NCBI GenBank assembly: GCA_964017155.1 | Contig: OZ024861.1 | Location: 48,891,013-48,955,012, forward strand | Length of the DNA: 64,000 bases | Source: Oasisia sp. SBJ-2009 | Taxonomy: Eukaryota > Annelida > Polychaeta > Sabellida > Siboglinidae | Direction of reading: 5' to 3' | Part shown: positions 1-13,806 of the stretch, piece by piece | Layout of the letters: every line of letters begins with the position of its first letter | How positions within the stretch are numbered: the stretch's first letter is position 1 | Translations under genes and position numbers: made by a program | The notes under the pieces: model-generated | What the model saw: the letters and a program-made list of their open reading frames with translations, nothing else | The model's database searches: none | Told to the model about the DNA's origin: nothing

Positions 1-1779
1 GTTTGGAATCCCTCCAGTCCAAGTACAGTTCACTTTGCTCAGTCCATTTTTAGGATAAATGCTTTGAAGTAGACATGTAGTCATGTATCATCAGTTGATG
101 GGATGATTTCAGCGATAACAATAATAGACAACTTCATATTTACCGTCATCAGCATGTTACGCGCGTTGCCGAGTTGCAGCCATTTCATGACAACAGCCAA
201 ACCCCATGCAGTGAATCTGCGTGGAGAGCGTCGTGACGTCATTCTTCGTCTAAGATGGAGTAGCGCGTAGTATTTGGATGGCTGGGTGTTAAAAAATATT
301 TTTCTGGTAAACCGCTGGCGTAAAAAAATTGAGTATATGTGGAAATTGTTACTTTATATTAACTCTATTAGGTGTATGCCACGAAACAGTTAACTTTGTT
401 TTGCCTTTAATAAATAATACTAAATTTCTTTTGTAGTGCTCAATCTGAATCATTGTTCTGGGTCACTGTATAGTGAGTGACCTTATATAAATATAAAACT
501 CTTCATATTTTAAATGTATTGATATGCAAATCATAGCTTTATGTAGAGACCCGTCCACCCGTCATTTGGACGGGTAAAAACTAATATGGACGGGTAGAAA
601 TATGGGTGGAGGGGTATAAAAAGGTCTTCCAAAATCATAGATATTGTTAGCTAGGCCTTAAAAGTGAGTGTAAATGGTGTCATATGTGTGTTTGTAGCCC
701 ATTTCAGGTCATCAGGCACATTTGAAAGTTTGTTAACTAGCTTAACCGAGTTAACATCTATGTGTCCACCAAAACATGTGTGACTGGCAATAATTATATC
801 CTGCATAAAGCCCTGTGCAAAATGTACTTGATAGGCATTTCTGGTTGTCAAATGTTAGTTGATTTGTACACCTCGTTGACTGCTTAAGGGCAGTGTGTCT
901 TAAAAACCTCTAAATGTGTTATTGTTAACTTCTTTTTTCTAAGGTCTAACTCAATTAACCCTAAGTGATTGCCAAGTTGACGCTGGTTGATTTGACTCGT
1001 GTTAGCCATTAGCAAATAGCAGCTGCAGCAGTAGCTAGATAGTTTATTCAACATAAAATGTGAGCTTATACGTGGATAAAATATAAGTACAATAAATATA
1101 AGGATAACACTATAAAATGCAAGCTTGTGTTTTCATTGTGGTCCTCGGACAGACATAGACAGATACACAACACATATATTAATAAATAGGACAATTAATT
1201 TGACAAGACAACAAACTAACACTGCTGTAATAAAATAACTAGTTACTATCCAAATCACCAGATGTCAAAACATTGATAATAACATTTAAAATGGAGGGAG
1301 ATTATCTTCAGGTTATAAGCGTTATTAATTGTAATAATTTCAAACACTGACACATGTACTACAAATACATAGCACTTACCAACTTTTTTTATTAAACACT
1401 AACCAAAAACAACAAAACAGTTTAACTATATAAAATATATTAAAAAAACAGTTACTTCAAAATAATATTGAATTAAAAGTAAACAAATGAGATGGCTTCA
1501 TGATTATTAAAATATTTGAACTATATTGCCATATAGTTCAAATATTATTGCAGGTGTATGTGACAATCAGTGTATCTGTATGTACCCATTTCATAACCCC
1601 TCAAGACTTGTCTGTTTTGTGGTAAACAAGTTATCAATGTGCACCAGGCATTATGTTCACATGTTCGTTTTGTCTTATGTTTACAGGATCACTTGTCTTC
1701 TGGTAACATATTTATTTTGTCGTACATCTATACGATCATTTTGTTTTATGCCTACAAGATTGTCCTCTCCTGATTCCAG
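1..1779 (+). other. Parvin intron sequence, partial at the left edge
   Basis: No parvin coding exon was recognised upstream of 1780. The preceding exon, expected to carry most of the second CH domain, must lie left of the window. The interval holds one complete hAT-type MITE (532-815) and otherwise AT-rich sequence in which I see no gene. Confidence 0.6.
532..815 (+). mobile_element. hAT-type MITE, family A, copy 1
   Basis: About 284 bp starting CATAGCTTTATG and ending CATAAAGCCCTG, so the ends form an imperfect inverted repeat. It contains the family's diagnostic short repeats of ACGGGT/ACCCGTCC near the left end. The flanks ATGCAAAT and TGCAAAAT look like a decayed 8-bp target duplication. 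It has no coding capacity. Six related copies lie elsewhere in the window. Confidence 0.75.
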
Positions 1780-1852
1780 GTTCACAACGTTAACTTTGCC
1801 TTCCAACTCATGATGGATGCTGGACTCGCCCGACCAAAGGCCAGGGCTGAAG
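1780..1852 (+). CDS. PARVA: Parvin, penultimate coding exon
   Basis: Acceptor ctgattccag precedes codon GTT; the exon carries 24 codons plus one base and ends at donor GTGTGT (1853). It encodes VHNVNFAFQLMMDAG followed by LARPKARAE, the linker into the last helix of CH2. Confidence 0.92.
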
Positions 1853-2231
1853 GTGTGTCTTGGTTCCGATTGGTCAGCTTAAACCAGTAATATGTAAACT
1901 GTAGGTTATAACAGCGTTGCCACTGGTCAGGGAAAAGTCAGGGAAATTCAAGGTCAGGGAAAAGTCAGGGAATATTTTGCTGGGTCAGGGAAATTTGAGA
2001 TTTTGAGAAAAGTCAGGAAAATACAGGAAAATCCCTTGAAAGTCAGGGAAATTTGACTTTCTCATGTCATACGCGTAATGCCGCGATGCAGTGGACTCGA
2101 ATTCATTACGCGTAGCGATCCCATGAAACAATGTTGATACCACAGACATATGCTTTTAAAAATGTGAATACCATACGTTCTTCACTTGGCTGTTGTAATC
2201 ATGCCATAACTGTTCTTTTGGCAACTTTAAC

Positions 2232-2291
<60 letters not shown>

Positions 2292-3423
2292 TATATAGGT
2301 TTGAGTGTGCAACAAGACATTTATTGTTAAATGGTTAATTGTGTCATCATTTAGTGGTATAGGAATTGAACTAGGCAATCTGAGTGAGCATCGAACATTG
2401 ATTATATTTTGTAAGTTAATTGCTCATTATATGTACATCGCGTATAAATTTTCATGATTATTCAGTCAGCATGGTCAGGGAAAATGAAACTTTGAGTCAG
2501 GGAAAAGTCAGGGAATTTTGAAAGCTTCCATTAGTGGCAACCCTGTATAAATGGAATAAATAGAGTAACACATGATTTAGCACTCCATCCAATTTTAATA
2601 TCATTAAGACAAGTACTGTTTCATTTTTATTAAAACAATACATGTATAATTATATAATTTTGTAGGTAGCATATGTTATTTGTTCAGCAATGTTTTTAAC
2701 AATTGTGCTACAGTTTCTTAGTATTTGTATTACTGTATTTTAGAACACCATTACAATTTAGTTTGTCGTGCTACAATTTCTCAGTATTTTTACTGTAACA
2801 AACTAAATTGTCTAAAATACAGTTACCATTAATCAGTCAGAATGTGCGCCTGATATCAAAGAGAAAATGCATTTATTTTAAAGCGAGGGTGCCAGCTATA
2901 ATTTGTTTCATTTAATATAATGTACTTATTACTACAACATGTATGTTGAAGGTTTACAGGCAGCCAGTTTGTGTTTCGTTAATTTATTAAGCTCAGAACA
3001 ATGTTCGCAATTTGAAAGATTCCACCTGCAACAAAACATGGTAAACAAAACATCCAGTTTCAAAACAAAATTTATTGGTAATAATGCTGAGGTGAGCAGA
3101 GTTAACTGCAATACCCTTTGATGTTTAACTTTCCCACGTTCTAGACAGCAGATTCCTATTACAGATTACTTCTTTTCCAATTCTGGGCAGAGGACCTGGA
3201 CCATTAAGTACATTAAGATAATATTTATATGTGCATTTTTTGTTGAATTTTTAAGTTTTTATATATTGTTTATATACATGTAGCAGTAACAACACATTAA
3301 TAGAAATACCTATCATGATTTCTTAGAAGTGACTTTTCTTTTGTAGATATTGTTAACTTGGACTTGAAGTCGACCCTGCGAATACTCTACAATCTGTTCA
3401 CCAAGTACAAGGGAGTTGAGTGA
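1780..3423 (+). CDS. PARVA: Parvin, 3' end of the gene (last two coding exons)
   Basis: The two exons join to encode the 49 C-terminal residues of a parvin. Parvins are actin- and paxillin-binding scaffold proteins with two calponin-homology domains that, with ILK and PINCH, link integrins to actin at focal adhesions. The joined peptide starts VHNVNFAFQLMMDAG, continues LARPKARAEDIVNLDLKS and ends LYNLFTKYKGVE before a stop. From family knowledge this is the final helical part of the second CH domain and the C-terminus, which is nearly invariant in animals. The exon junction splits one Asp codon (G / AT). The gene is 5'-truncated by the window edge. The symbol is given by similarity only: invertebrates usually have one parvin, equally related to the vertebrate alpha and beta forms. 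Confidence 0.93.
1912..2545. mobile_element. TIR element with internal GTCAGGGAAA repeats
   Basis: It begins CAGCGTTGCCACT and ends AGTGGCAACCCTG, an inverted repeat of about 13 bp with the CAGGG-type terminus of hAT elements. The left third and right end consist of reiterated gtcagggaaa(a/t) phrases. There is no transposase. The flanks do not show a clear 8-bp duplication, so the superfamily is inferred from the termini. Confidence 0.6.
2236..2296. repeat. (AT)n microsatellite
   Basis: Alternating AT of about 60 bp with one interrupting G, inside the TIR element of the parvin intron. Confidence 0.9.
2731..2826. repeat. Imperfect palindrome
   Basis: TACTGTATTTTAGA followed by ACAATTTAGTTTGT is echoed in reverse complement by ACAAACTAAATTGT and TCTAAAATACAGTTA. 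It is probably a fold-back transposon remnant. Confidence 0.55.
3347..3423 (+). CDS. PARVA: Parvin, last coding exon
   Basis: Acceptor cttttgtag is followed by two bases completing the Asp codon, then 24 codons encoding IVNLDLKSTLRILYNLF followed by TKYKGVE, then TGA. The ending is the diagnostic parvin C-terminus. Confidence 0.93.
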
Positions 3424-4345
3424 GCCTTTCACTGGTGCCACCAGTACAACACAAGGAATACCATCCAATGAACATTAGTCCTAGATCTGTGGTAGATTTA
3501 TTTATTTCTACAGTTTGTTAACGTCAGGACATTACACATTTTTAACGCAATTTGAAATTGGAGAGGATGAGGTCAATTTGTAAAAATATATTTGAAAATA
3601 TGCAGTTGAAAAATGTATATAATTTCATCTGCGGCTTATGTATGGATTAGTGCTGTTGTTATATATTGTACTTATGTTGTTGTACTATACTTTGTAATGT
3701 CGTTGAAGTGACGCAGCGTTGAGTTTGGTTTTCTATCAGGTTTTATTAGTTGGACAAGATGCAACTTGTAAGTTATAAAATAAGCAGTGAATTTGTTTAT
3801 AAAAAGTAATAGTTGGGATATCGGATAATATCCAGACATAATTTGGAAAATACTATTACGTATTGTGTGTTGCGAATATGTGGCTGATGACTACTTCTGC
3901 AATACAAATACATCTAGAGAGGGTTTATGCTGGTTTCATCTGAAGAAACATGAGTTTGATTACAAATGTATGATATTATTTCCACATCAAAACCGTCTCG
4001 CCAGGTGCCAATTTTTAATATGTACAATACTGCTGCAGTGTATGTTTATAACTTTTTATGCATTTATAGTATTCTGCATTATAGATGTGGAGATAGATAT
4101 AATAATAATACTATATAATATTATATACATTAGAGTGAATAATTATTCTTAGTGAGAACAAAACAGTAACTCTAGCCATAAAATGAGCCACAGTTGGTTA
4201 TATATAAGAAGTTTGTAGTAGTAACTAGCTTTAGGAGTATACACAATTACCGGTAGTATTTATAAGTCTGCAGTTGGGTAGTTATATTTTTATATTTACT
4301 AAGTGCAATTATGTATTTTGCTGCAATAAAAATAACAAAAAAAGT
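3424..4345 (+). other. Parvin 3' UTR (inferred)
   Basis: AT-rich sequence downstream of the parvin stop without a coding signal. It runs to the first good polyadenylation signal (AATAAA at 4325-4330). The extent is inferred; no transcript evidence is available here. Confidence 0.45.
4325..4330 (+). terminator. Candidate parvin polyadenylation signal AATAAA
   Basis: AATAAA is followed after about 20 nt by a GT-rich stretch (gtgttgtgtgagt), the usual arrangement of a cleavage site. It is the first canonical hexamer noticed after the parvin stop codon, about 0.9 kb downstream. Confidence 0.45.
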
Positions 4346-7300
4346 GTTGTGTGAGTATATCATTATGCATGCACCATAATTGAGTAAATACAAAGGATAC
4401 TCGCCTAAAACTATGCGATCTAACAGTGACAAAACTGTTAAATTACCTGGTGTGTTCAGATTGAACTGTTATTGTGTTAAAAGTATTAAGTGTAAAGGGC
4501 ATTTTGCACAGTCCACTGGACTGCATGGATACCATCCTATATAAGAATGTAATCTTAATGTTTATTTTATTACGAATCTGGTAACTCTACTCTCATACAC
4601 TCTGGTTGCACTTAGATTGTCAGCCCTGAAGTGACTAATAAGTTATTATAAGTAATCGTGTATCAGTTTATATTGTCAACATTAGGTGGCAGCACTTACA
4701 TGACACCTGCCTAGAAATTGCATTTCATCACCCCTCATCAGTTATGAAAGTTGGCCTCGACTTTGTAGCCAAAATACGTTATGATTCGCCGTCCTCACAC
4801 ATGAAGCAACATACTAGTACATCAAGTATACTAAAATAGCAACAAACTGTTGTATTACAATTATAAATGGGTATTTCTTTACGGCCATGCATACACTATT
4901 AGCATTGCCATTGCATGTGGTGATAATAGTGTAGCCTATACTATAGGGAAATGGCCATAAAGCATAGTGCTCAACATTTAATTCCATATTATAGCTACAA
5001 CTTCTGGTAAAATCCTTTAAAAAATGATGGCTGACACGTACTAGTGTTCGTATAGGAAAAATCAAAATAGAAAAGTCTGCACAACTTGTAGACTGGTGTA
5101 AAATTGAAACGAACGTTTCTATTTTTGGCATATGACCTAACTCTTGGCAGGTAAATATACCGGTTACTTCCATCCAAAACTTGGGACTCGTCGCATACCC
5201 AACGCAAAGCATATGGACACACCGATAGTTTAATTAAGTTTGGTTAGTCCCTTGGACTAAGTTTGTGGGGTTTTGACGCATTTCGTAGGTTATGATCTGG
5301 CGGATGAACACACGAAGCGGAAATAACGGGTTTGCGAATGTATGCATACTGAGGAGAATTTACGGGCATTGCGGTTAACCGTGTGCAGTAAAATTACTTT
5401 ATGACATTAAACAAACGAATTTTTGAAGGCACTTGTAGCTTTATGACATAATGTAATGTAACTCTCTAAGACACATATTTAACAGAGTACACAGTAAACG
5501 CGTCACCAAGGTAATATAGTGAACGACTATTTTTATTCTCCTGACCCGTCTTTGTTCCACCCCTGCGCAGAGAGATGCGCAATGCTGCTAACGTTGTCTA
5601 GATTCTTTGTCATTCCACACATACCTGCGAGTAGATTTTCAAGGAGTGAATTTCCTTCTGATTTAAGAAATACTCTATTGATAAGTGCCAGACTACACTC
5701 TATGGTGAGTATTGTTTTAACTTATGCAGCTTCGGCAAAACTTTAGTCTTTATACGCAACGGCATCGCTTCCGGAATGACAGAAATGTCGACACGATTTT
5801 CGAATCTCTGGGATTTTTGTCATAGTTGTACAGAGTGGACTTCCGGCGACTTTCCATAACTTGCGACTTTTCATTAACGCCCATCTTATCGACAAAAGGG
5901 GACAATCAATGAAAATGTGTAAATGTATCACGCGAGTAACGGGGGTTTATGTGGAAGCGTGTTACGCAAATAAGCTGCGGTATGCCATAGTGCGTGAAAC
6001 GGGAAAGTTGTACGCGAAGCCGCCAATGTTGACTACGATCAGAAACCAACTGTTGGACCAATATGGTGGCACGGCGACCTTACATTGAACGAATGCTAAT
6101 CGATGGTCTATATAACTTTTCTCAGTGTACCTTATCGCTAATTGGATTATTTATTCTTACGTGCCTGTTCTTGCTAGACAAAATTTGATTTCTTCCATTC
6201 GTTGTGTAGAAGTTGTTAACGACGTTTGAGTACCACCTTTTTGTGTTGTTTGTTTTTGTTATTGCCAGTATTGGCTGCCGTGTAACGCCTAACGGGACTG
6301 TTAAACCGTTTCAATGGGCCTTTGTAGGGTACCGGCGCGTTAGTGATTATAATAGTGATCTCTTACGAATTACGTTATATGGCCACGATATATTCAGTGT
6401 GATTTATTTCAAGATGTACGAATTTGTAAACAATTTACAGTTAGACTGCAGTCAACTGGTATTCCACTGACATTATTGAAATTTATATACGTTACAATTG
6501 TAACATTCAAAAGCATTAATTCTACTCGACTTCAGTTATAACATATTACTGATAGCAATCTGTTTTTTTCTTTTTCTTTAATCGATTTATACAGTAGATC
6601 TGTCAAACTTATTCATGGCTTTGGTGCACACATATTAGGTTTAAAAATTAAAAACCACTAATGTCAGTAATAATTACATTTAACATTTGTCAAACAATTT
6701 TGATTATGCATGTAGCCATTTTAGCGTATGTTTGTTATTAAACATGGATAATCTGAATTGTTGAACATAACATTGTATGGCAAAATGCTGTGCTATTTAT
6801 TATCTAACTACTACGACATTTTCTGTAATTATTTCTTTTCTAAAACTTGATTGAATTAATTGTCGTGGTTAGTTTTAATATTCTAAAATAGGATACAGTG
6901 AAATCATTCATCTATATCACACAGAGTGTGAGCTGTAGTTTTTGCAATTTTTCTGTCCATTCTGAAATCTATAATTACTCATTAGGCTAACTGTTGCATC
7001 TGTGTAAGCTAATTTATTGCTCTGGGCCACTGATTAAATGCATTACTTGTGAAATAAGCGAAACATTTATAATCGGATGGCTCTGATATTGATGATGTTA
7101 TTGTAGCGACGATGACAGTTCATTACCATCTGATTAAAAGTCACAGGTGAATAACAAAATCATTAGCACAATTATCATGCTTGTCAATTCCTAGGATAAA
7201 GTGTGGAAAATTTGTGTCTCATTTGCCCACACAGCTTTGTGCAAATGATCAGGTGGCAGAATATGATGTATTCTTCCAACATTTTCTCTTGATAGAAGAA

Positions 7301-8220
7301 ATCCATTATTCAGATTATCTGATGTTCTTATAGTTACAAGACATGCAATGGTAGTTGTAAAAAAGATAAGAAAGATGTGCAATAACAACACAGTGTGATG
7401 TTGCCTGGCAGTAACCGTCTACACGTTCTTTGTAGACTAAGCTGAACACATAATATCGTTGAGGTAATTCTGTCCAGATTGTCTGGTAGGTACAGACTGA
7501 AAGGTTCACCATTGCAAATTTGCAACTCAGTGATACATACATTGCATTTGGAATTATACTGTTCATGGGGTTGAATCAAACGTATGGACTTCATAAGAGT
7601 TGGTCTGCAGTGATTTTGGTGTAAATGACAAAATAACATGTCTGCTGTGTGAGCTGTTTACCCAAGCTAAGTGTCAATTCAAATGTAGCCTCATGATTCA
7701 CATCATTAAGCCCATTAGTGTAGGCTAGGCATGGGACCAGTTGTTTCTTGGCTGCAACAGGGGCAGCATTTCCGCACAGACAATAGGGACACGCCTGAGA
7801 GATGGAGGATTCAATTGGAAGAGATCCTGTTGCTATGACGAACTCCCTGGAGGAGAGAGAGTGCTCAGTGATGCCCTGATGGATGGCTAACAGCTGTGTG
7901 TGTGTGATGATTGGTGGTTCCCCCTCCCTTACCTGTCTCAACCTTGACTCAGGCAGTCCTTAGATGTGCCTTGCCACAGTCAGAACCTGGGCTGCTATCT
8001 AGTTCATCCTCTTAATCAACAGTCTTGCTTCCTTTCAGCAGACTAGACACACTATACAAGTTTCTCGGCTCACCATAGAAAAACAACTGAATTTTATATT
8101 TGGTTAAGAAAAAAATTAATTTTGTTAGCCAACTTCTAGTTAGAATGGTAGAATGTCTTTCATTCTGTTTAGCGGAACTGAATATTTTAACCAGTAGTTT
8201 AGTCTAACTGTACATCTAGA

Positions 8221-8416
8221 CAGCTTTATGCAGAAACCCATCCACCCGTCATTTGGATGGATAAAACCTGTTGTGGATGGGTGTAGAAATATGGGTGGAC
8301 GGGTGGTGGTGGATGGATAAAAAATTAAGGAGCAAAAAATGTCTTCCAAAACAATAGATATTGTCAGTTATGCCTCAAAGGTGAGTGTAATGGTGTCACA
8401 TGTGTGTTTGTAGTCC
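8221..8416 (+). mobile_element. hAT-type MITE, family A, copy 2 (truncated)
   Basis: It starts CAGCTTTATGCAGA, carries the ACGGGT-type repeats and the central part, and loses similarity to the other copies after about gtgtgtttgtag. The right terminal repeat is missing. Confidence 0.65.
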
Positions 8417-9989
8417 AGAATGTAGTCTTAGAATGATTGATTGTTCATCTCCAGTTTCTGTGATTGTCATTCAGGTTTCAATTTGCAGCATTTAGGAGAC
8501 ACTTAAAAAAACTATCCTACCACAAATGTTCGCCTAATTGCACCGAGTAACTCAGTTGGTGTTAGATCCATTCATCCTGATGCTAAATTTCTACGGACAT
8601 AATCGGTATGGCATAGGTTAAAGAAAAACTATAATATTTTTTAATGTAAAAATGTTGTGTTGTAACTTTACATTCTTAACAAACAAACCCAGTCTACATG
8701 CGTCTCATTATAAAATAAATTTAGAAGTTGTTCAAGAGTTTTGTATTCACATAATGTTTTTTATATTTAGTGATGCATAGCTGTTATTTAACTAGTCATA
8801 CAGTTAGTCATGTTATCGTAATATCAACATCAATGAATAAATCAAGTGATGTCATACAGCATAGTAATTATAAGTTTACCCTTATGTTTGGAAAAATTTC
8901 ATATTTACTGTCTGTCTGATGGTGATAAGATAGGCACATGTTGCAGGGATGGTTGGAAGGGGAAATAAAAAATTATGTTTCTAGTAAAACAGGACTATTC
9001 TTATGAGGAAGAAAACAAGGCTAGTAATAAAATCGATTTTAGTGACTAATGCTGATCACTATGAATCAATTAATTTCGTCTGTGATTTTTATCTTTATCA
9101 ACTTGACTTTCGATGTTGGCACATGAAGGTGACCATCACACCAGCAACAATATGACATTTTGACACCATTGTGACATTTAATTGTAGCCAGACTCCTGGT
9201 AATCCATGTCACCGGAATTGTGCAGATTCCTGCTGTTGTCGCTTTGAAAAGGGGCAACAGCTCTGTGAGCTGAGACCCCTGTTGTTGTACACCAGAGGGC
9301 AGTTAATGACAGTGGTATTGTTCGTCAATTATCACCCGTAGTCTCGTCGTAGGGATGGATACTGCTTTGTTTTTGGTTGATACTTGCATCCGCTGCAATT
9401 ATTCCACTACACAGCACTTATTAATTGCACTAGTCGTGTGTTGGGCAGACTGACGGTGCTATTGTCCAGTTGGCATTTGATGGTGTGTAAGTTATGTTGG
9501 TCATCTGGCTTTGACCGAATGATACAACGTGTGGCACACTTGGCGGGTTTAACTTTCAGGTACGGTATCTAGGTGTGACCGTGTCATGAAATATTCATGT
9601 GGATGGAGCTGGGCTGAATTAATGTGAACTTGCATCGCTAGTCACCCGCTGTCTGGGTTGTTGTTTCTCCTCTTTCTTTACCAAGTGAGATAGTTTACTA
9701 GAAACTGCCACATAGGGTGTGTTGGGGGTATGGATGCATTTTTGGCTGATAACAATTACCGATCTACTAAACATGACAGATACATGTGTGTGGAATAGCC
9801 CAATTGGATAAGTGTAATGGGTAATCCAATGATGATGCACTTCTGTTATTTCAGAAAGTGTATTTCTTAATTGACCTGTTACATCGTATAGATAAAATGA
9901 TTATATGTGAATTAATGTATGTAACGGCCAACAATTCAGTATATAATGTTCTTGCCATAAAATAACATTCATGTGCGTATACCTGGAAC

Positions 9990-10291
9990 CATAGCTTTAT
10001 GTAGAGACCCGTCCACCTGTCATTTGGACGGATAAAAACCGTTGTGGATGGGTAGAAATATGGGTGGACGGGTAAACAAATGAAGGGACAAAAAAGATCT
10101 TCCATAGATCAACCACAGATATTGTCAGTTATGCCTCAAAAGTGAGTGTAAATGGTGTCACATGTGTGTTTGTAGTCGATTTGAGGCCATCAGACACATT
10201 TAAAGTTTGTAAACTGCCTTAACAATTAACATCCATGTGTCCACCAAAACATATAGTGACTGGCAAAAATTTGGTTCTGCATAAAGCCCTA
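9990..10291 (+). mobile_element. hAT-type MITE, family A, copy 3
   Basis: A full-length copy from CATAGCTTTATG to CATAAAGCCCTA. The 8-base flanks CCTGGAAC and CCTGGAAG match at 7 of 8 positions, as expected for a hAT target-site duplication. Confidence 0.8.
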
Positions 10292-11222
10292 CCTGGAAGC
10301 ATACATTGTCGTGAGTTTAGATCTGGAATGGGGACAGATGAGGAACCCTGTGGACTTGTTCACCTGTCCTGGCCCCAGCTGGTATCCTGGCCTCCTGGGT
10401 CACAGAGGTTAGGTCCACATATGTCAGTGAGACAACCTGGCACACAGTAGTGGCCAGCTGGGTCAACTAAACCTAGGCATGCTTGCATGATTCCAGGTTT
10501 ATTGCATGTGCATGTGGTCACAGCTGTGTGCGTGCTACATGCGTGCATGCCAACTCGCGTAGGCATTCCTAGCCAGCCTGGTCTGGCGTGTCGTTGTTGA
10601 CATGGACATACCTTTATTGTATTTGTCCTGTGCTGATTTCCGTGGCAACCTGAGGTGTGCAAAACTGGCGTTTTCATATTATGTACAGGTATGTTTGTGT
10701 GTGTGTGTCGCTTGGACGTCAATATGAATAGATATTTGTTGGTTGGATGGATATACTGTCTTTTAATAGCTCTTACTTTCAATGTTTTTCTAAAGTAATG
10801 CTAATTTATAAAACTAATTTATATTAAAATGGAATGATAAGTTTACGATTACAGTGTATTTGAACTTTGAACACTGTTTGCTTATGCTTCAGTCTGTACA
10901 AATGTGTTCACACTGTTTTCCATAGGTTGTGTTCACTTATCAGACCTGATGTGTTCACACCAAGCTTGTGCCCTGGCTGGCTGACTCATCAGCTTATTCA
11001 CCACAGAAAACAGATTAGGACAAGACTGGAGTTTGCGCAGAGACGAGAGTGTGTGCATGGCCCTCCTACTTGAAGCAGTGACTCATAAGGTTTTATGTGA
11101 CTGACTGCCTACTCTGTGCAGCAGAGGCAACACGCAAACCTAGACACCTCAGGATGCTGCCCATAATACTTCATCGACATCGTACCTTCACTGTTCTAGG
11201 TTTCTTGGGTTTACACATAACA

Positions 11223-11490
11223 CAGGGCTTTATGTAGGATTACATTATTGCCTGTCACACATGTTTTGGTGGACATGTGGATGTTAACTGAGTTCACAAA
11301 CTTTAAATGTCTTTTTTGACCTGAAAAGGACTACAAACACACATGTGACACCATTTACGCTCACTTTCAAGGCATAACTAACAATATCTATGGGTTTGGA
11401 AGACCTTTTTTATGCTCCTTAATTTTGTTACCCGTCCACCCATATTTCTACCCGCCCATATTCGTTTTTACGGGTTTGCATAAAGCTATG
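11223..11490 (-). mobile_element. hAT-type MITE, family A, copy 4
   Basis: A reverse-orientation copy from CAGGGCTTTATG to CATAAAGCTATG. Flanks ACATAACA and ACATTACA agree at 7 of 8 positions. Confidence 0.8.
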
Positions 11491-13509
11491 ACATTACATG
11501 CTTTTCGGTTTTAGTAAGCGATTTTTGTGGGTCAGTTTACTTCCAGAACTGCTGCTAAGTATTTTTCTCTGAAAACGGAAGTCTATTTCACTTGTTTGCT
11601 CAACCACTCTCCTGGTGTCTACTCTGGCATTGTCAGTCCTGGAATGGGTGTTACCTTTTTCAACCAGTCTGAGTACAAATCTACAAAGATTATTTACAAC
11701 ATGTCTGGAAATGGTCAAGGTACTGGTTTAGTTATGAATGACTGTAAAAGTCTGGAAGAACACCTAAGTATTCCAAACAAATTTCATAATTACACAACTA
11801 GCAATGTTCTACTTATGGTGGTCGAAACGTAGAAGTAAGTTTTTGTTTGGAATAATATACTGCCAACTTGATGAACATTTTCACGAACACCTAAGTATGT
11901 TTTTCTTTGAATGTAGTGATACGATTTCTTCAAAGTAGCTGAAGAAGGCTCTGAATCTCAGTGTGAGATGCAGTTAAAATATACAGAGAAAACAAAAAAA
12001 TTCTTGAGGTAAATAATTTACTAACTCGCACCTAAGTAGTTTTGCATAAATCACCTTGATTAGGTTAATTTGTAGCTCGGGACAGATAAGTGCCATACGT
12101 GGGTTAAGCTCTTAGAAAATTTAGAGCTGTAAAGTTTTAACCATGAGAAGTTTTTGTGATTAGTAAATAGATACATTATCCAAGCAAACACTGTGGATAC
12201 TGCCACTTCCCAGCTCTTGGGAGGGAAGCTTTGTACACAGCACCATAATAGAGCAATTTCAACAATCCTGATAAAAATGGAAAAGTCATCAGGTTTTTGA
12301 TTAGTGTTGTCATTAAATATTGTAACATAAAACGCGCATCGCTTCTTGTATTTCTACAAAAGTCTCTTGTGACATGGCAGCCACCATAGAAGATTCTGAT
12401 CAGCAAATATTGATAACCGATTAAAGCACTACTGCAATGTAATTACTTCCGCTGAGTTGGTGTACTGTTTCAATTTCCTACTTGCAGTCAAGCACTTTTT
12501 GTCATGATACGGATAATAGATAACGTCACTGTGGAGAGGTAAACAATTCTATCAGTTGTTTAATCTCTATTATTCACACCTGCGTAGGTGTAATGAAACG
12601 TATAATTCTATTCTAGTCTGGTTTCTTTTTCTGCCAAACATACAATAGCTTCCGTATAAACCATTCAGTGTGTCGTATTCACTGAAAAGAGTGATATTTG
12701 TTCAGTGACTTGGCTCTCATCAAAGAGTGTTTTATTTTTAATGTTTTCCCATTTCCGGCTGCATATGTAAGGTCTGGTAGACATCATGGTGATGCCTTGC
12801 TAGGTAGCACACCGCACTCTGAGTCATGCAAAAAGTTGGTTGTCAGTGACATGAGTGATTACGTGTGCCTGTCGTGATGCCATCTCTGTGTGAATCCCCG
12901 CTACAGAAAGGGTGGCTGGGGAAGGGGGAGAAGGCTGCTATAAAGGGGAGGAGACCTAACTGCCCACATCAGAAAAACTTGTAACTTTAACCCTGGGAAG
13001 GGTAGTGAGTCTATCTGCTCTTCCTGTTTTGTATTTTTGATGATCTCTGTCAACTGACAGGATCGTGGACAAAGAAAGGATAACTAATTTAGTTGTGATG
13101 TGAAGTACCCGTTAGGCACCAAGACTGCTAATTAATTACCCAGTCGGGTGAATGTGGTACTTCGCTCTGCATTGCTGATTTCCTAATAGATCTAAAGTGA
13201 TCAGTCAGTTGCTTAAAGCCCAATAATATTATGCAGCCAATCAGTTCCGGAATAATGAATAAATATAATATTAACGGGGTAGTTAATTTGGTATCGAGAT
13301 ATTGTGCATGAAAACTGACAAAGCACGGAACAACCAGATTATAGAAAAGCAAATAAAAGATACATGACTAATAATTTTTTTAAGATTTCTGGTTTTAAGT
13401 CTGAAATAAACAAGTCATATTTTTTCGCATAACATTTCGTACACGGAGATAGTACCCCATTCTTAAGGTAAGAGAGTCCCATTTTGTTTTTATTATGTGT
13501 TCATTTTTT

Positions 13510-13806
13510 CATAGCTTTATGCAGAGACCCCCGTCCACCCATCATTTGGACGGGTAAAACCGAATATGGACGGGTAGAAATATGGGTGGACGGGTAAAAA
13601 AATTAAGTAATAAAAATGTCGTCCAAAACCATAGATATTGTTAGTTATGCCTTAAAAGTGAGCGTAAAATGGTGTCATATGTGTGTTTGTAGTCCTTTTC
13701 AGGTCAAAAAAAGACATTTAGAGTTTCTGAACTGGCTTAACAGTTAACATCCACATGTCCACCAAAACGTGTGACTGGCAGTAACTTGATCCTGCATAAA
13801 GCCCTG
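13510..13806 (+). mobile_element. hAT-type MITE, family A, copy 5
   Basis: A full-length copy with both terminal repeats (CATAGCTTTATG and CATAAAGCCCTG) and the internal ACGGGT phrases. No target duplication is recognisable, so this is probably an older insertion. Confidence 0.75.

Larger units (their letters stand above)
1853..3346 (+). other. Last intron of parvin
   Basis: Bounded by GTGTGT at 1853 and ttttgtag at 3346. It contains a TIR element with internal GTCAGGG repeats (1912-2545), an AT dinucleotide tract (2236-2296) and a small palindrome near 2731-2826. No other gene is visible. Confidence 0.8.

Noticed and set aside
4814..5212. 132-codon reverse-strand open frame after parvin
   Set aside because: No family resemblance; AT-rich chance frame.
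5500..6420. CpG-richer region as a definite TEAD promoter
   Set aside because: No conserved element, start site or first exon can be shown from sequence alone.
10360..10782. 140-codon reverse-strand open frame upstream of TEAD
   Set aside because: It overlaps MITE-flanking sequence, is low in family-like features, and no homology is recognised.
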